Shown piece by piece: positions 55,559 through 64,000 of a DNA stretch of 64,000 nucleotides. The position numbers and the translations under genes were made by a program. Source of the DNA: Corbicula japonica (taxonomy: Eukaryota; Mollusca; Bivalvia; Venerida; Cyrenidae). The notes below the pieces were generated by a model, which did not search any database, was not told the origin of the DNA, and saw only the letters and a program-made list of their open reading frames with translations. The stretch is taken from the NCBI GenBank assembly GCA_038501625.1, contig JAZAYU010000003.1:5408796-5472795 (forward strand), read 5' to 3'. Position 1 is the stretch's first letter; each line of letters opens with the position of its first letter.

Positions 55559-55727
55559 TATATACTTAAAGAAAATAGAAACGCAACTTCTTTAAACTCA
55601 AAATAGTTTCGTGATTAAAGAAGTTGCGTTTTTAATTTCTTTTACTATTAAATATGTATTTGAAGAAATTAGAAACGCAACTTCTTTAAACGTGAAATGT
55701 ATCTAATTTCTTTAAGTATATATAGAA
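55559..55727. mobile_element. small palindromic MITE (Tc1-like ends)
   Basis: Outer ends TATATACTTAAAGAAA and TTTCTTTAAGTATATA are inverted. Inside, GAAACGCAACTTCTTTAAA occurs twice directly and once inverted (AAAGAAGTTGCGTTT). A fragment (TTCTTTTACTATTAAATATG) also occurs at about 58917. Confidence 0.75.
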
Positions 55728-55729
55728 GG

Positions 55730-56270
55730 CAATTTCGAATTGATAATGTTTTGAGAACGTGTGAGCGTTTATACATTGTACTACATTTTGGTATAAATGA
55801 AGTGCGACAATAGATCTTTGATGTTTTTGTTATAATATCATTTTAATGCAATAAATAATATGCTGAAAAACCGTGTTTGAATACCATGCACCATGATCTA
55901 GCACTAATATAACTATATTAACAGTGCGAGAAATGAAAAAAAAACATAGCATAAAATTTAAATTCTGAATGACTTTTAAAAATAGAATATTTCTGACTTT
56001 TTCATAATGTTTAAGGTAAAGTTAGTTCCCTACATGTTTCATTTTTGAAAACTCCAACATACGCATTGAAGTTGTTAACAAATTAAATTCGAGATTTATC
56101 GTAAGTACGACGTATTTGTATTTAATACCCATGAATTTATTTATTATTAAAGCGGTACATAAAAACTATCAAGTTCTACTTAAGCAAAATAAAGTCTTCT
56201 AATGTAATAAGTTACTCAATATATTACACAAACATACAAGTAGTCAACAAGTAAATAGATGAACACGAAA
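55730..56270. other. intergenic, nothing recognised
   Basis: AT-rich with no coding or repeat signature. Confidence 0.4.
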
Positions 56271-56275
56271 CTTTG

Positions 56276-56380
56276 TAATAGATGAAATGGAAACTTTTAC
56301 AGCCATCGAACACATACAGTTTGTCAACCAGTTCCGGTTAAGAACCAGTTCCGGTTAACTTTTTATTTCCTATCCCATGA
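56276..56380 (+). repeat. R1 5' fragment joined to R2
   Basis: AATAGATGAAATGGAAACTT (R1 start) runs directly into GTTTGTCAACCAGTTCCGG and TTTTTATTTCCTATCCCATG, the inverse of R2 at 35901-35963. Confidence 0.65.
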
Positions 56381-56385
56381 TTGCT

Positions 56386-56455
56386 CGCTCCTCGTTACAT
56401 GATTACTGCAACTTAGACATCACAGATTATGACCATATATGTCTGACCAACAATC
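56386..56455 (+). pseudogene. relic of the receptor-family C-terminal exon
   Basis: Encodes SSLHDYCNLDITDYDHICLT, which aligns with HSLHNYYNVDITDQDHVSLT of gene 1. The final tyrosine-motif residue is changed to Cys and the stop codon is lost. It is cut off upstream by R2. The flank at 56640-56830 resembles the gene 1 flank at 28490-28700, so this is probably the 3' end of a further, deleted gene copy. Confidence 0.7.
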
Positions 56456-57200
56456 ACAGAACTGTAAAAAAAATAACGGTGAAATTTCATATGATGGTTA
56501 GTGTTATTAAAACTGTATTGCATTTGGGAAAAAATGCAACAAAGCATCATTTAATTATATGTAAACTTGATGTGTGTCTTTATCATATCTGAAGTACTGA
56601 TACAAAATCATAAATCATATTGCTTTTTTTTCTTCATTTAATAATTAGAGGTTGTTTCAAGCATCTTGTTCACAATGAATAACATACAAATGCTAAACAT
56701 AGACACACTTTAAGTTTTTACGATAACACAGTTATATGTAAACGAAAAAGTCTAGATTTTATCTCAAGTAGATTTCTTGTGTTTTCCCTTTCATTTATTG
56801 AGGCACCGATGAAATGAAATTTAACTTTTCCCAAAGTCTGCGAAGAGTGACTACGAAAGAGTTGATATTAAGGTTGCTTTTAGATTATTCGTAGAGTTCT
56901 TATAATATGACCTAAGAGAAATCCAGAAAGCCAGAAATTACATATCCTGATAATCAGCAGGGATTTAAAAGAATTAAATAACAAGCCAGCACTTTCTTGT
57001 TTGAATGGTATTAACACGATTATGATACTATAATCCTTATTCACATTACTGACAAAGGCTAAGGTAAGAGTTCACTTTATGTTGAAAGCAACGCTGTGAT
57101 TTGCTTTTTTTGTCTGTGAACGATAGGGAGTATAATTTCTATACAAGCTGTTTCTGATTGGATGATATTATATTTTTTTAAAAATAATTTTACTCAAAAA
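56456..57200. other. intergenic, paralogous 3' flank
   Basis: Contains the 56640-56830 stretch similar to the gene 1 3' flank (ATTTATTGAGGCACCGATGA). Otherwise unrecognised. Confidence 0.4.
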
Positions 57201-57219
57201 GCAGGAATAAAGTTGAAAA

Positions 57220-57935
57220 AGATGAAAATGGAACTTTGAAAGCCACCGAACACGACAAATATGAAAATTTTGCAGGCTCGGTTTGATTGAGCCTGTTCAT
57301 GGGCAGTAATTGAAATGCACATTAATGCCCACGCCGCCTAGTCCCGGATTGAGAGCAACTGAATATTAACACCAATAAACAGGACAATTTTGATCCATCC
57401 CAAACGATGGAATGCATATGACGGTGAAAATGGAACCTCCATAGCGGTATTTTCAGATAAATTCCAGTCCATGTTCAGCGGCGTATGGTCCTCAGATAAA
57501 ACAATGCGTTCGTCCTAAACGGAAAAACAACGGAACTAAACAAAACGGAATGTTGACAGAGGATATGAGAATATAAATCCCGCGTATCACAGACAACGCC
57601 AAAGGCAAAATTTAAAAAGCAGGATTGAACAATACCAAAACTATATTGGATGGGATATTTAAACCACCCATCTTTAAACTGGCCGAAATATTAAAACAAA
57701 AAGAAATTTTAGTGGTACTAGAAATATAGTACTTAGGTATCGTGTTTAACAACCTCTAAAGGACAACACTAAAATGTTTGGTGAGACTTTTTACAGCAGC
57801 CACACAGCACAAACAACGCTACTGTGATATTAAAATAGATGAAAAGGGAACTTTGAAAGCCACCGAACAGGACACATATGAAAATATTGCAGGCTGGGTT
57901 TGATTGAGCCTGTTCATGGACAGTAATGAAGCTGA
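57220..57935 (-). repeat. R1 dispersed repeat, long copy plus a second start, with SINE tail module
   Basis: GGCTCGGTTTGATTGAGCC, CCCACGCCGCCTAGTCCCGG and CATCCCAAACGATGG, then the SINE-shared module (GAGACTTTTTACAGCAGCCA at about 57784), then a new R1 start AATAGATGAAAAGGGAACTT at 57835. Confidence 0.7.
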
Positions 57936-57939
57936 CAAA

Positions 57940-58490
57940 TAAATTCTTCGTGAATTTTTAAAGCCTGTTTTGTGTAAATTCTGGGTAAGATCAAAAGGTG
58001 GGTCTTACTTATATTTTCACTTTTCATACACAGTTAACTCGATTAATTAGTTGGAAAACACATTGTTAGACTGCGGTCACTGAATACATCTTGGATTGCT
58101 ATTTGCAGATATTTAATTCTTTTATAAAAACATAGAAACAAATCCACAACTTGGTTTGATCTTACAATGTAAGTCTATGGGAAATGAAAAAGTTATCTCT
58201 GACCTTAAGCGCAACTTAATATTTACACAAATAAAAAGAGCACACTCGTATTTAAATCGATAAACGATTATGTGCATACATGTATCAGCTTTCGACAAAA
58301 GAGATATTTTCGATTTTAATATCGTTACATATGCAGCTTTAAGATGGTCTTTTTCAGGTTAAACTTATTCTGTTTTGTACCCTAATTACACATTATTTTA
58401 TTTCCAGTTACTACTTTATATTTTCATTGCATTATAGTTGTCTGTTTGGGAAAGTTTAAAATTGGGTTTTGTTTGCATCGAGCCAAAATA
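57940..58490. other. intergenic, nothing recognised
   Basis: AT-rich with no coding or repeat signature. Confidence 0.4.
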
Positions 58491-59520
58491 TATAGTCGGC
58501 AAAATAAGTTCTGCACACTTGGACATTTTATAAAATATTCTTTTAATTTCACCCAACACAACAAACTGATACATATCAAACAGAACAGGTTTTCAAACCT
58601 AACAATGTTAAAAAGTCAGAAATAAAATCAGATCACTACTTTATAAGCAATTCATTGTTAAAGTCACAGAGGGTTACAACATAAAAGTTGCAAAATTCAC
58701 TAAATTAATAGTGAGTTAATCAACCACGATGAACCCGGCATTCTTCCATTCGCCGTCTCATGGAGTTGTTAAGTCGAGGCATTTTTAATTTTGGAATAAG
58801 TTTCCATTCGTGAAAAAGAATACCAGGTAGATCAACTAGCTGACCAACTGCACATGCTCTGTCTGCTTTTGGAAATACGTCTAGGAGGCCGGTGTGGTCC
58901 GACATTTGCCATGACCTTCTTTTACTATTAAATATGTATTTCCTTGGTAACAGAAAGAAATAAATTAATTTGAATTACAAACAACGCAGTTGTGTTTCAC
59001 TAAAATAAGACTGGGTGTTGATTGCATTTCATGGTTGATTTTATACATTTAATTATTAGGATGATGAGACTCATTAATACAGAATGGAAACTGTTCGAAT
59101 CATCGCTAAACTGTTTTGACATATCTTTACCATTTAGGTCAGTGAGTGAGACAATATGATAATTTAATTAATAAAAACTTAAGTGTGAGTGTTATTCTGG
59201 AATTGACTTGGTTTCAACGTTTGATTACTTCCTATTGCCATGATCATAGTGCATGCGTATTATTGCTATAAAACAGATAATGCATGGATTTAGCACCTCT
59301 ACCTTGAATCAGCAAATTTTGCAACTTTTGACCCCTATCATACTCAAACTGATATTTCTTGGTTATGTTATTTACCAGCCAATTCTTATTCCGTTTTCGT
59401 CTTTAACTCTGTAAACAATTAATCTTGAGACAAATGTAAGTATTTATACCACTTATTTGCTACATTTTAAAATTTTCGCAAAAGAAAAGTTGTGTGCAGA
59501 ACTTTTTTGTTGGGTATATA
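58491..59520 (-). mobile_element. Tc1-like element, internally deleted
   Basis: The left end TATAGTCGGCAAAATAAGTT, then CTGCACAC, and the right end complement TATACCCAACAAAAAAGTTC, then TGCACAC, form imperfect inverted repeats within TA-rich flanks. A transposase C-terminal fragment lies on the - strand at 58720-58905. The length (about 1.03 kb) is below that of a full Tc1 element and the DDE core is not visible. Confidence 0.7.
58720..58905 (-). pseudogene. Tc1-like transposase C-terminal fragment
   Basis: A 61-codon ORF ending LNNSMRRRMEECRVHRG. It resembles the Tc1/mariner C-terminal W-x-x-I-P-x...L-I-x-S-M-x-R-R...H-G region (HEWKLIPKLKMPRLNNSM). The catalytic part is missing. Confidence 0.55.
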
Positions 59521-60505
59521 TTACATAGGTCTTTGATCGAGCGATCGTGATACTGCGGTTAAGATCAAGGGTGAAAGAACAATAAATCAATCCGATATTA
59601 AGTCCTTAACCAAACATTGATAAAACTCTTGTTAACCGAATAATTGAATTTTTTTAATTAATGACATATGGATGATAGATTATCTAGTTAAATCAAAGTA
59701 ATTTAATAAGGAAGAATAAAACAATAAAAATCTTTTAATCAGTAACAGTTATCAGCTGTAAACAAATCTATAATTTGTTTGCCAACATTTTTTTTAAACT
59801 TTAGTTTATTATTATTTTAAATTAGGTTGCTAAAGATTAAACATTTATGGTGACAGGGTCTCAAGTTCAGTCATTGTAAAGGTCTGTGGGAAAACATTTG
59901 GTTGAAACCAGATTATTGAGTGCACACACTCTTACATTAATTTGACCCATTGTTTGGTGATAATGAGCCTGATCCAGATTTGTCTAGATGTGATCTTTTC
60001 AAAGAAGTTTTTAAAAACTGAGGCATTCAACCCATTCGGGTCTTCCGAGAGTTTATTATATAACCGATCTTAAAAGGTTTGGTAGATATAGTGACATCCT
60101 TGTCTATCCGTCGTGCGAATCTCTGTGCGTCACGAATCTTGTTTCCGGAGCATATTGACGGTAATGTCAGAACACAGGCTTTTAACAGCATTTATAATCT
60201 GCTCTCGCAAAAAATGACAGGTTAAGCCTTTGAACTAGTTAATCATATGTTACGTTAAGTTTCGCAGACAGATCTAACAGGATAATGTTTCCATATAAGG
60301 ACCATACAACTGATTAAAGTTTAATTACAACGACCACATGAAACCCTCGTGTAGGGAAGATACAGGAGTATCGTTAATTTTGCTTAATCTGTCTTACAAT
60401 AAACCCCGGACTACCATTGTGCAAGTGTTAGTTTTTTAATCGAATTAACACAACCTAATGGTTTCAACGAGCATAAACTATTTTTTGTAGTTAGGACCAT
60501 CTACT
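59521..60505. other. intergenic, nothing recognised
   Basis: AT-rich with no coding or repeat signature. Confidence 0.4.
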
Positions 60506-60514
60506 AAGATTGCA

Positions 60515-60660
60515 ATCAATAGATGACGAGAGAACTTTAAAGGCTTGGAACACGATAATTTTTAAAGTATTGCAGGCTCGGTTTGATTAAACCTATTCGT
60601 AGGTAGTTATAGAAATGCACGTTACTGCCAACGCCGCTTAACCCTTGTTGAGCTAATGAA
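60515..60660 (-). repeat. R1 dispersed repeat, diverged short copy
   Basis: AATAGATGACGAGAGAACTT, TGCAGGCTCGGTTTGATTAA and CCAACGCCGCTTAACCC correspond to the R1 core. Confidence 0.6.
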
Positions 60661-61846
60661 CAATAATGATATATGGATGTTTTATTGGAACTCTGAAAGC
60701 ATGTTTAACACATTTGAATATAAATATCAGGTTCGGACTGATTAAGTCTGAGTCTATTCCTGCTTTACTTCATCAGTGTTCAAAGGAATACTATCTTTTT
60801 CGAGGGTAGTCGCTTCGTTGTTACAAGATTATCAGAAATGCGTCAACATAAGGGGAGAACACTTTGAGAGAAGTTTGTTGGAAAAACTGCCCAGCTGTTC
60901 AAGCTCAAAATACGTAGAACGTAGACCGGGTGAATATATTTAGACGCACATTTTAAGGTTAAATATGATAAGATAAAAAGTTAATATTCTGCCTTCATAT
61001 CTGTTTATTTACATGTGAGCATTTTTTTTACATTTTTAATAATTTATTTATAGCAATTATAAAATTACTAATTAGCTAGTTTGTACCCTAGTTTCAACAC
61101 ATCAGTAAGTAGAGAAGACCAATTAGGTGGCTCCCGTTTTCTGCAGAAAGGGCATTGAAAAAAAGTGATTTGACTTATTTCGTGAACTAACAATTGTTCA
61201 TCACAATAAATTTCCATTGCAATATAATTCAATAACTAAGACATACGTCTTAAAAATATTGCACTCAGAGATAATTAATTTTTTTAACAAAAATATTTAA
61301 ATTTATCTTATCTCTCTTGTGAAGGGATAAATTTAGATTTTAATAATCAAGAGTTAACTGTAAATATAATACATGATCCATAATTCATCCGGAAAAAAAT
61401 CGTCACCAAAAGTCAGCGCATCGTGACGCTTTCAACGCGAGACTCAATTTCACTATGTTTACCAGTAGAAAAAAGAAGGTAAGAAATGGAAAATGCATCT
61501 TTATATAAGTTTTACAGTTTCGAAACACAATGCAAAATATTCCTTTTATTTCTGCGATTGGAGTCCATTCTGTTAAGTGCTTGTACCACTTTTTGGAGAA
61601 GTTCAATGACTCTTAGCTCATCTATGTCAAAACATGCACTCCTTTAAGATTATAGGTCACAAATCGCAGATAAAGTTCGTCTTGATAAACACTAAATAAA
61701 TAAACAAGGTCAGATGAAAACACAATCTTAAAGATACTCTCAGTTTGATTAAAAATGGTATTTACAATAAAGATAATAAATAAGTATGGAAGTGAAATAA
61801 AAGAGTTAGGATAGTTATGATAACGATAGTTTGCATCTGTAATAGA
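60661..61846. other. upstream region of gene 3
   Basis: AT-rich. I do not see the conserved 105-bp promoter block of genes 1 and 2. The ORF at 61403-61606 (-) has no signature. Confidence 0.4.
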
Positions 61847-61895
61847 ATGAAGCTCATAGTTCAGTTCTACATCACCATTACAATATTATCCAAAG
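61847..61895 (+). CDS. gene 3 exon 1: signal peptide
   Basis: 49 bp, donor AAAG|GTAAGA, phase 1. It encodes MKLIVQFYITITILSK, a plausible signal peptide. Confidence 0.68.
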
Positions 61896-62802
61896 GTAAG
61901 AACATTAGACCTTTTAAAACATAGCCAGTAGGAAGTTTATTTTTGAAGAATAAAAAACAACAACAAAGTCGTACGTCAAGTTGACGTTATTGAATCAATA
62001 GTTTATGTACAGCTTTGAATCTCGATCTAGTCCTCATTATACACAATTTGGTTCATTTGACAACTTAAACGTTCTAAATAAAATTTAAATTCCTTAATCG
62101 ATATTTAAGTACTTATCACATTGTTATCGAAAAAGCACACAAAGGTTAATTTGAAACAGACTAAGAAACGAAACTGCCTAACGAACAGTAGTAGTAAGTT
62201 TACATCACTGAGTTAAAAGATACAGTAAAGAAAGCTTAAACATCATATTTCTCTTGTTTCAGTTCACCAGAGTGTTGCTGACGTTAGCGAGTCCGTGACA
62301 GATACTAACTTTCTCCTATCGTCATCATCTTCAACTTTCTCTGATCACACATCAATATCAAGTTCTGCAAAAACAAACTTATTACCAGCTTCAACTCGAG
62401 TGGTAACCACGACAGAGGAAGATTATGACGATTCAAGTATAATTGATAATGGTCTTTTTATATCTCTTTGCATTTGTGTTAAATTTCTTTAACGTTCAGT
62501 TAGAATTTTAATTTGATTTGACATCTCGATATATTTAACCTATCATATGTGTTTTATGTTAAGGTGGTGTTTGTATGTTTTTTTTTCTCAGTTTCTTTGG
62601 CATTCAAAGTGTGTAATATGATTCAGAACATAACCAGTTTATAGAAATAAAACTATTTATGACAGTCAACTGGCAACATGTAAATATTTGTCTACCTTTT
62701 AGGTGGTAATGACGAAGATCTTCCTGCAATTATTGGAGGCACTATAGGTGGCGTGGTGGGTGTTGTGGTCGTGTCGATAGTGATTTATCTTTCTATCAGA
62801 CG
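61847..62802 (+). CDS. receptor-family gene 3, 5' part (no lectin domain)
   Basis: Exons 61847-61895, 62263-62451 and 62703-62802 join in phases 1,1,2. They encode a signal peptide, a Ser/Thr-rich then acidic stalk and a single TM helix. Phases and the 100-bp TM exon match genes 1 and 2, but no lectin-like exon lies in intron 1 (62262 is only 367 bp from exon 1). The cytoplasmic exon would lie after 62802, beyond the R1 and LINE insertions and probably past the window end. It could be a truncated paralogue or a small membrane adaptor. Confidence 0.68.
62263..62451 (+). CDS. gene 3 exon 2: Ser/Thr-rich stalk
   Basis: 189 bp, phase 1 at both ends (TTTCAG| ... AATG|GTCTTT). Contains VHQSVADVSESVTD, a run of Ser and Thr, then TTTEEDYDDSSIIDN. 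The GTCTTT donor is weak, which lowers certainty at the 3' edge. Confidence 0.66.
62703..62802 (+). CDS. gene 3 exon 3: transmembrane segment
   Basis: Exactly 100 bp, phase 1 in and phase 2 out (AGACG|GTAAGT). It encodes GGNDEDLPAIIGGTIGG followed by VVGVVVVSIVIYLSI and RR. It parallels SSAAIIGGGSGG of gene 1. Confidence 0.8.
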
Positions 62803-62814
62803 GTAAGTATTATT

Positions 62815-63018
62815 GAAATAGATGAAAAGAGAACTTTGAAGACCCTCGATCACGACAAATATGAAAATATTGCAGGCTCGGTTTGATTGAGCCTGTTCAT
62901 GGGCAGTAATGGAAATGCATTTTACTTCCCACGCCGCCTAGCCCTGGGTTAAGCGTAACTCAATATTTACACCAATAAACAGTACAATAATTTTGATCCA
63001 TCCCAAACGATGGTATGC
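62815..63018 (-). repeat. R1 dispersed repeat, truncated by a LINE insertion
   Basis: AATAGATGAAAAGAGAACTT through GGTTTGATTGAGCCTGTTCA to CCATCCCAAACGATGGTATGC, where it is cut by the (TAGA)n tail of the LINE at 63019. It begins 15 bp after the TM exon of gene 3. Confidence 0.75.
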
Positions 63019-64000
63019 TAGATAGATAGATAGATTTATTTCGGCATAGGAAACATACAATGGTTTACATAATTTTTTACACATGTGAACAATAAAAATA
63101 AATATTACCAACAAATAACAATCATATAAAATGTTTAGAAGCAGAGATAACCATGGAATGCTTCAAATACCAAGGACAACGCAATAAAGTGCAAGCACTT
63201 ATTTCCATTGCGGTCCTTTGTATTGGTTGCATGACCTAGAGAGGCAAACTAGTAAGAAGTAAAATAATAATAAATAAGTATCACTTTGTTATTATCAAAC
63301 TATCACAGTGGGTATGGTATACAATATAAGGGAAAAAAATAATCTACTTTGTAAATTTAAAAGCTTTCTGTCACAGCAGAATTCACCTACGCCGAAATAA
63401 GTAAGTAAAACAAAAAATAAGATCATGAATATGCGTGCTAAAAAGTTAAAATATTTATTATAAGTTTTTCATTAAGAAATCTTTAATGGAGACTTAAAAA
63501 TTGTTAAGATGCTTTATTGTTGTTAAAAAATGAGGGTAAACTGTTCCAAAGTTTGGACGCTAAAAACCAAAATGATTTTGAGCCGGAGCCTTTTACCTTA
63601 GGGAGACCATATCCACCTTTATTGCTGAACCTGGTATTGTAGCTATGGACAGAGTCTTGAGATACAAAAAATTCATCCATGTAACCAGGAGCCAAATTTT
63701 TCCTAACCTTAAAAACATGACATAACATTAAATAATGAACCCTTTTCTCAACAGGTAACCAAGAAAGATGATTAAAATGTTCTTTACGAATGCTGGCTCG
63801 GGCATTTAGATTAAGTACAAATCTTATCATTTTATTCTGAGTGGTTTGTAGCTTGTTTTTGAAACTTTGAGATAAACCATTATACCAAACTGAGCAGGCA
63901 TAAGTGACATTGTATCAAAGACATAATAAGCAGCTTTTTCGTAAATTCTGAAAGAAACTCTTTTTTGTGGTAAAGGAATTTAAGACGTGAATTTGCTTTC
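63019..64000 (-). mobile_element. CR1-like LINE, 3' portion, running out of the window
   Basis: On the - strand it ends in (TCTA)n at 63019-63035. The RT C-terminal region is open at 63830-63504 and upstream to about 63903 (YNGLSQSFKNKLQTTQNKMI). It carries HLSWLPVEKRVHYLMLCHVF, KNLAPGYMDEFF, HSYNTRFS and ASKLWNSLP, the typical CR1/Rex-type RT tail. The remainder, towards the RT core, is degraded or outside. Confidence 0.8.
63504..63830 (-). pseudogene. CR1-like reverse transcriptase, C-terminal fragment
   Basis: 108 codons with LPVEKRVHYLMLCHVFKVRK and SKSFWFLASKLWNSLPSF. Only the C-terminal end of an RT protein. The upstream frame is interrupted near 63904. Confidence 0.8.

Overview
The window looks like AT-rich genomic DNA of a mollusc, most likely a bivalve. 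It has multi-exon genes with GT-AG introns and several LINE and Penelope-like retroelement fragments. It is also dense in non-autonomous DNA elements, including pearl/HINE (Helentron-like) elements of the type common in bivalves: a terminal hairpin, then a CCGT or CAGA microsatellite, then a minisatellite array. No species can be named from the sequence alone. All gene models are read from splice signals, reading-frame phase and paralogue comparison. Nothing was searched or computed.

The genic content is one family of type I membrane proteins in tandem on the + strand. Gene 1 (13022-26639) has a signal-peptide exon, an 8-cysteine lectin-like (SUEL/galactose-binding-like) exon, a second extracellular domain exon, a Ser/Thr stalk, a 100-bp transmembrane exon and a tyrosine-rich cytoplasmic exon. 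Gene 2 (45949-54604, or to 54769) has the same plan without the second domain. Gene 3 (61847 to beyond the window) has only signal, stalk and transmembrane exons. A relic of the C-terminal coding end lies at 56386-56455. Intron phases are identical (1,1,...,2) and the transmembrane exon is exactly 100 bp in all three genes. The tails carry many YxxI/L motifs and a conserved YEEP, which suggests tyrosine-phosphorylation signalling, perhaps in immunity. That role is inference.

The tails are unstable. In gene 1 the tail has a frameshift near 23513-23541 and a 2.38-kb Helentron-like insertion (23798-26177) inside the coding exon. It also has a 42-bp coding minisatellite that multiplies a YNHI motif. 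In gene 2 an in-frame TGA (54602-54604) is followed by 54 open codons that match the C-terminus of gene 1.

The rest is repeats. Region by region: 272-6946, a Harbinger-like TIR element containing a Helentron-like element; 7.3-7.9 kb, a tRNA-SINE-like tandem array; 8408-10810, a Helentron-like element with two minisatellites; 11661-12845, a hAT element with a perfect 8-bp TSD; 13151-13855, a pogo-like MITE; 16.1-16.8 kb, the SINE-like array inverted; 26921-27934, an internally deleted mariner; 33.1-41.0 kb, a large inverted repeat holding a 962-bp palindrome, a broken LINE and two MITEs; 41.1-43.7 kb, a second LINE on the - strand; 47.2-48.4 kb, a Penelope-like RT remnant; 50.3-51.4 kb, a Helentron-like element; 58.5-59.5 kb, a Tc1-like element; 63.0-64.0 kb, a CR1-like LINE on the - strand. 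A dispersed repeat, called R1 here, occurs about nine times.
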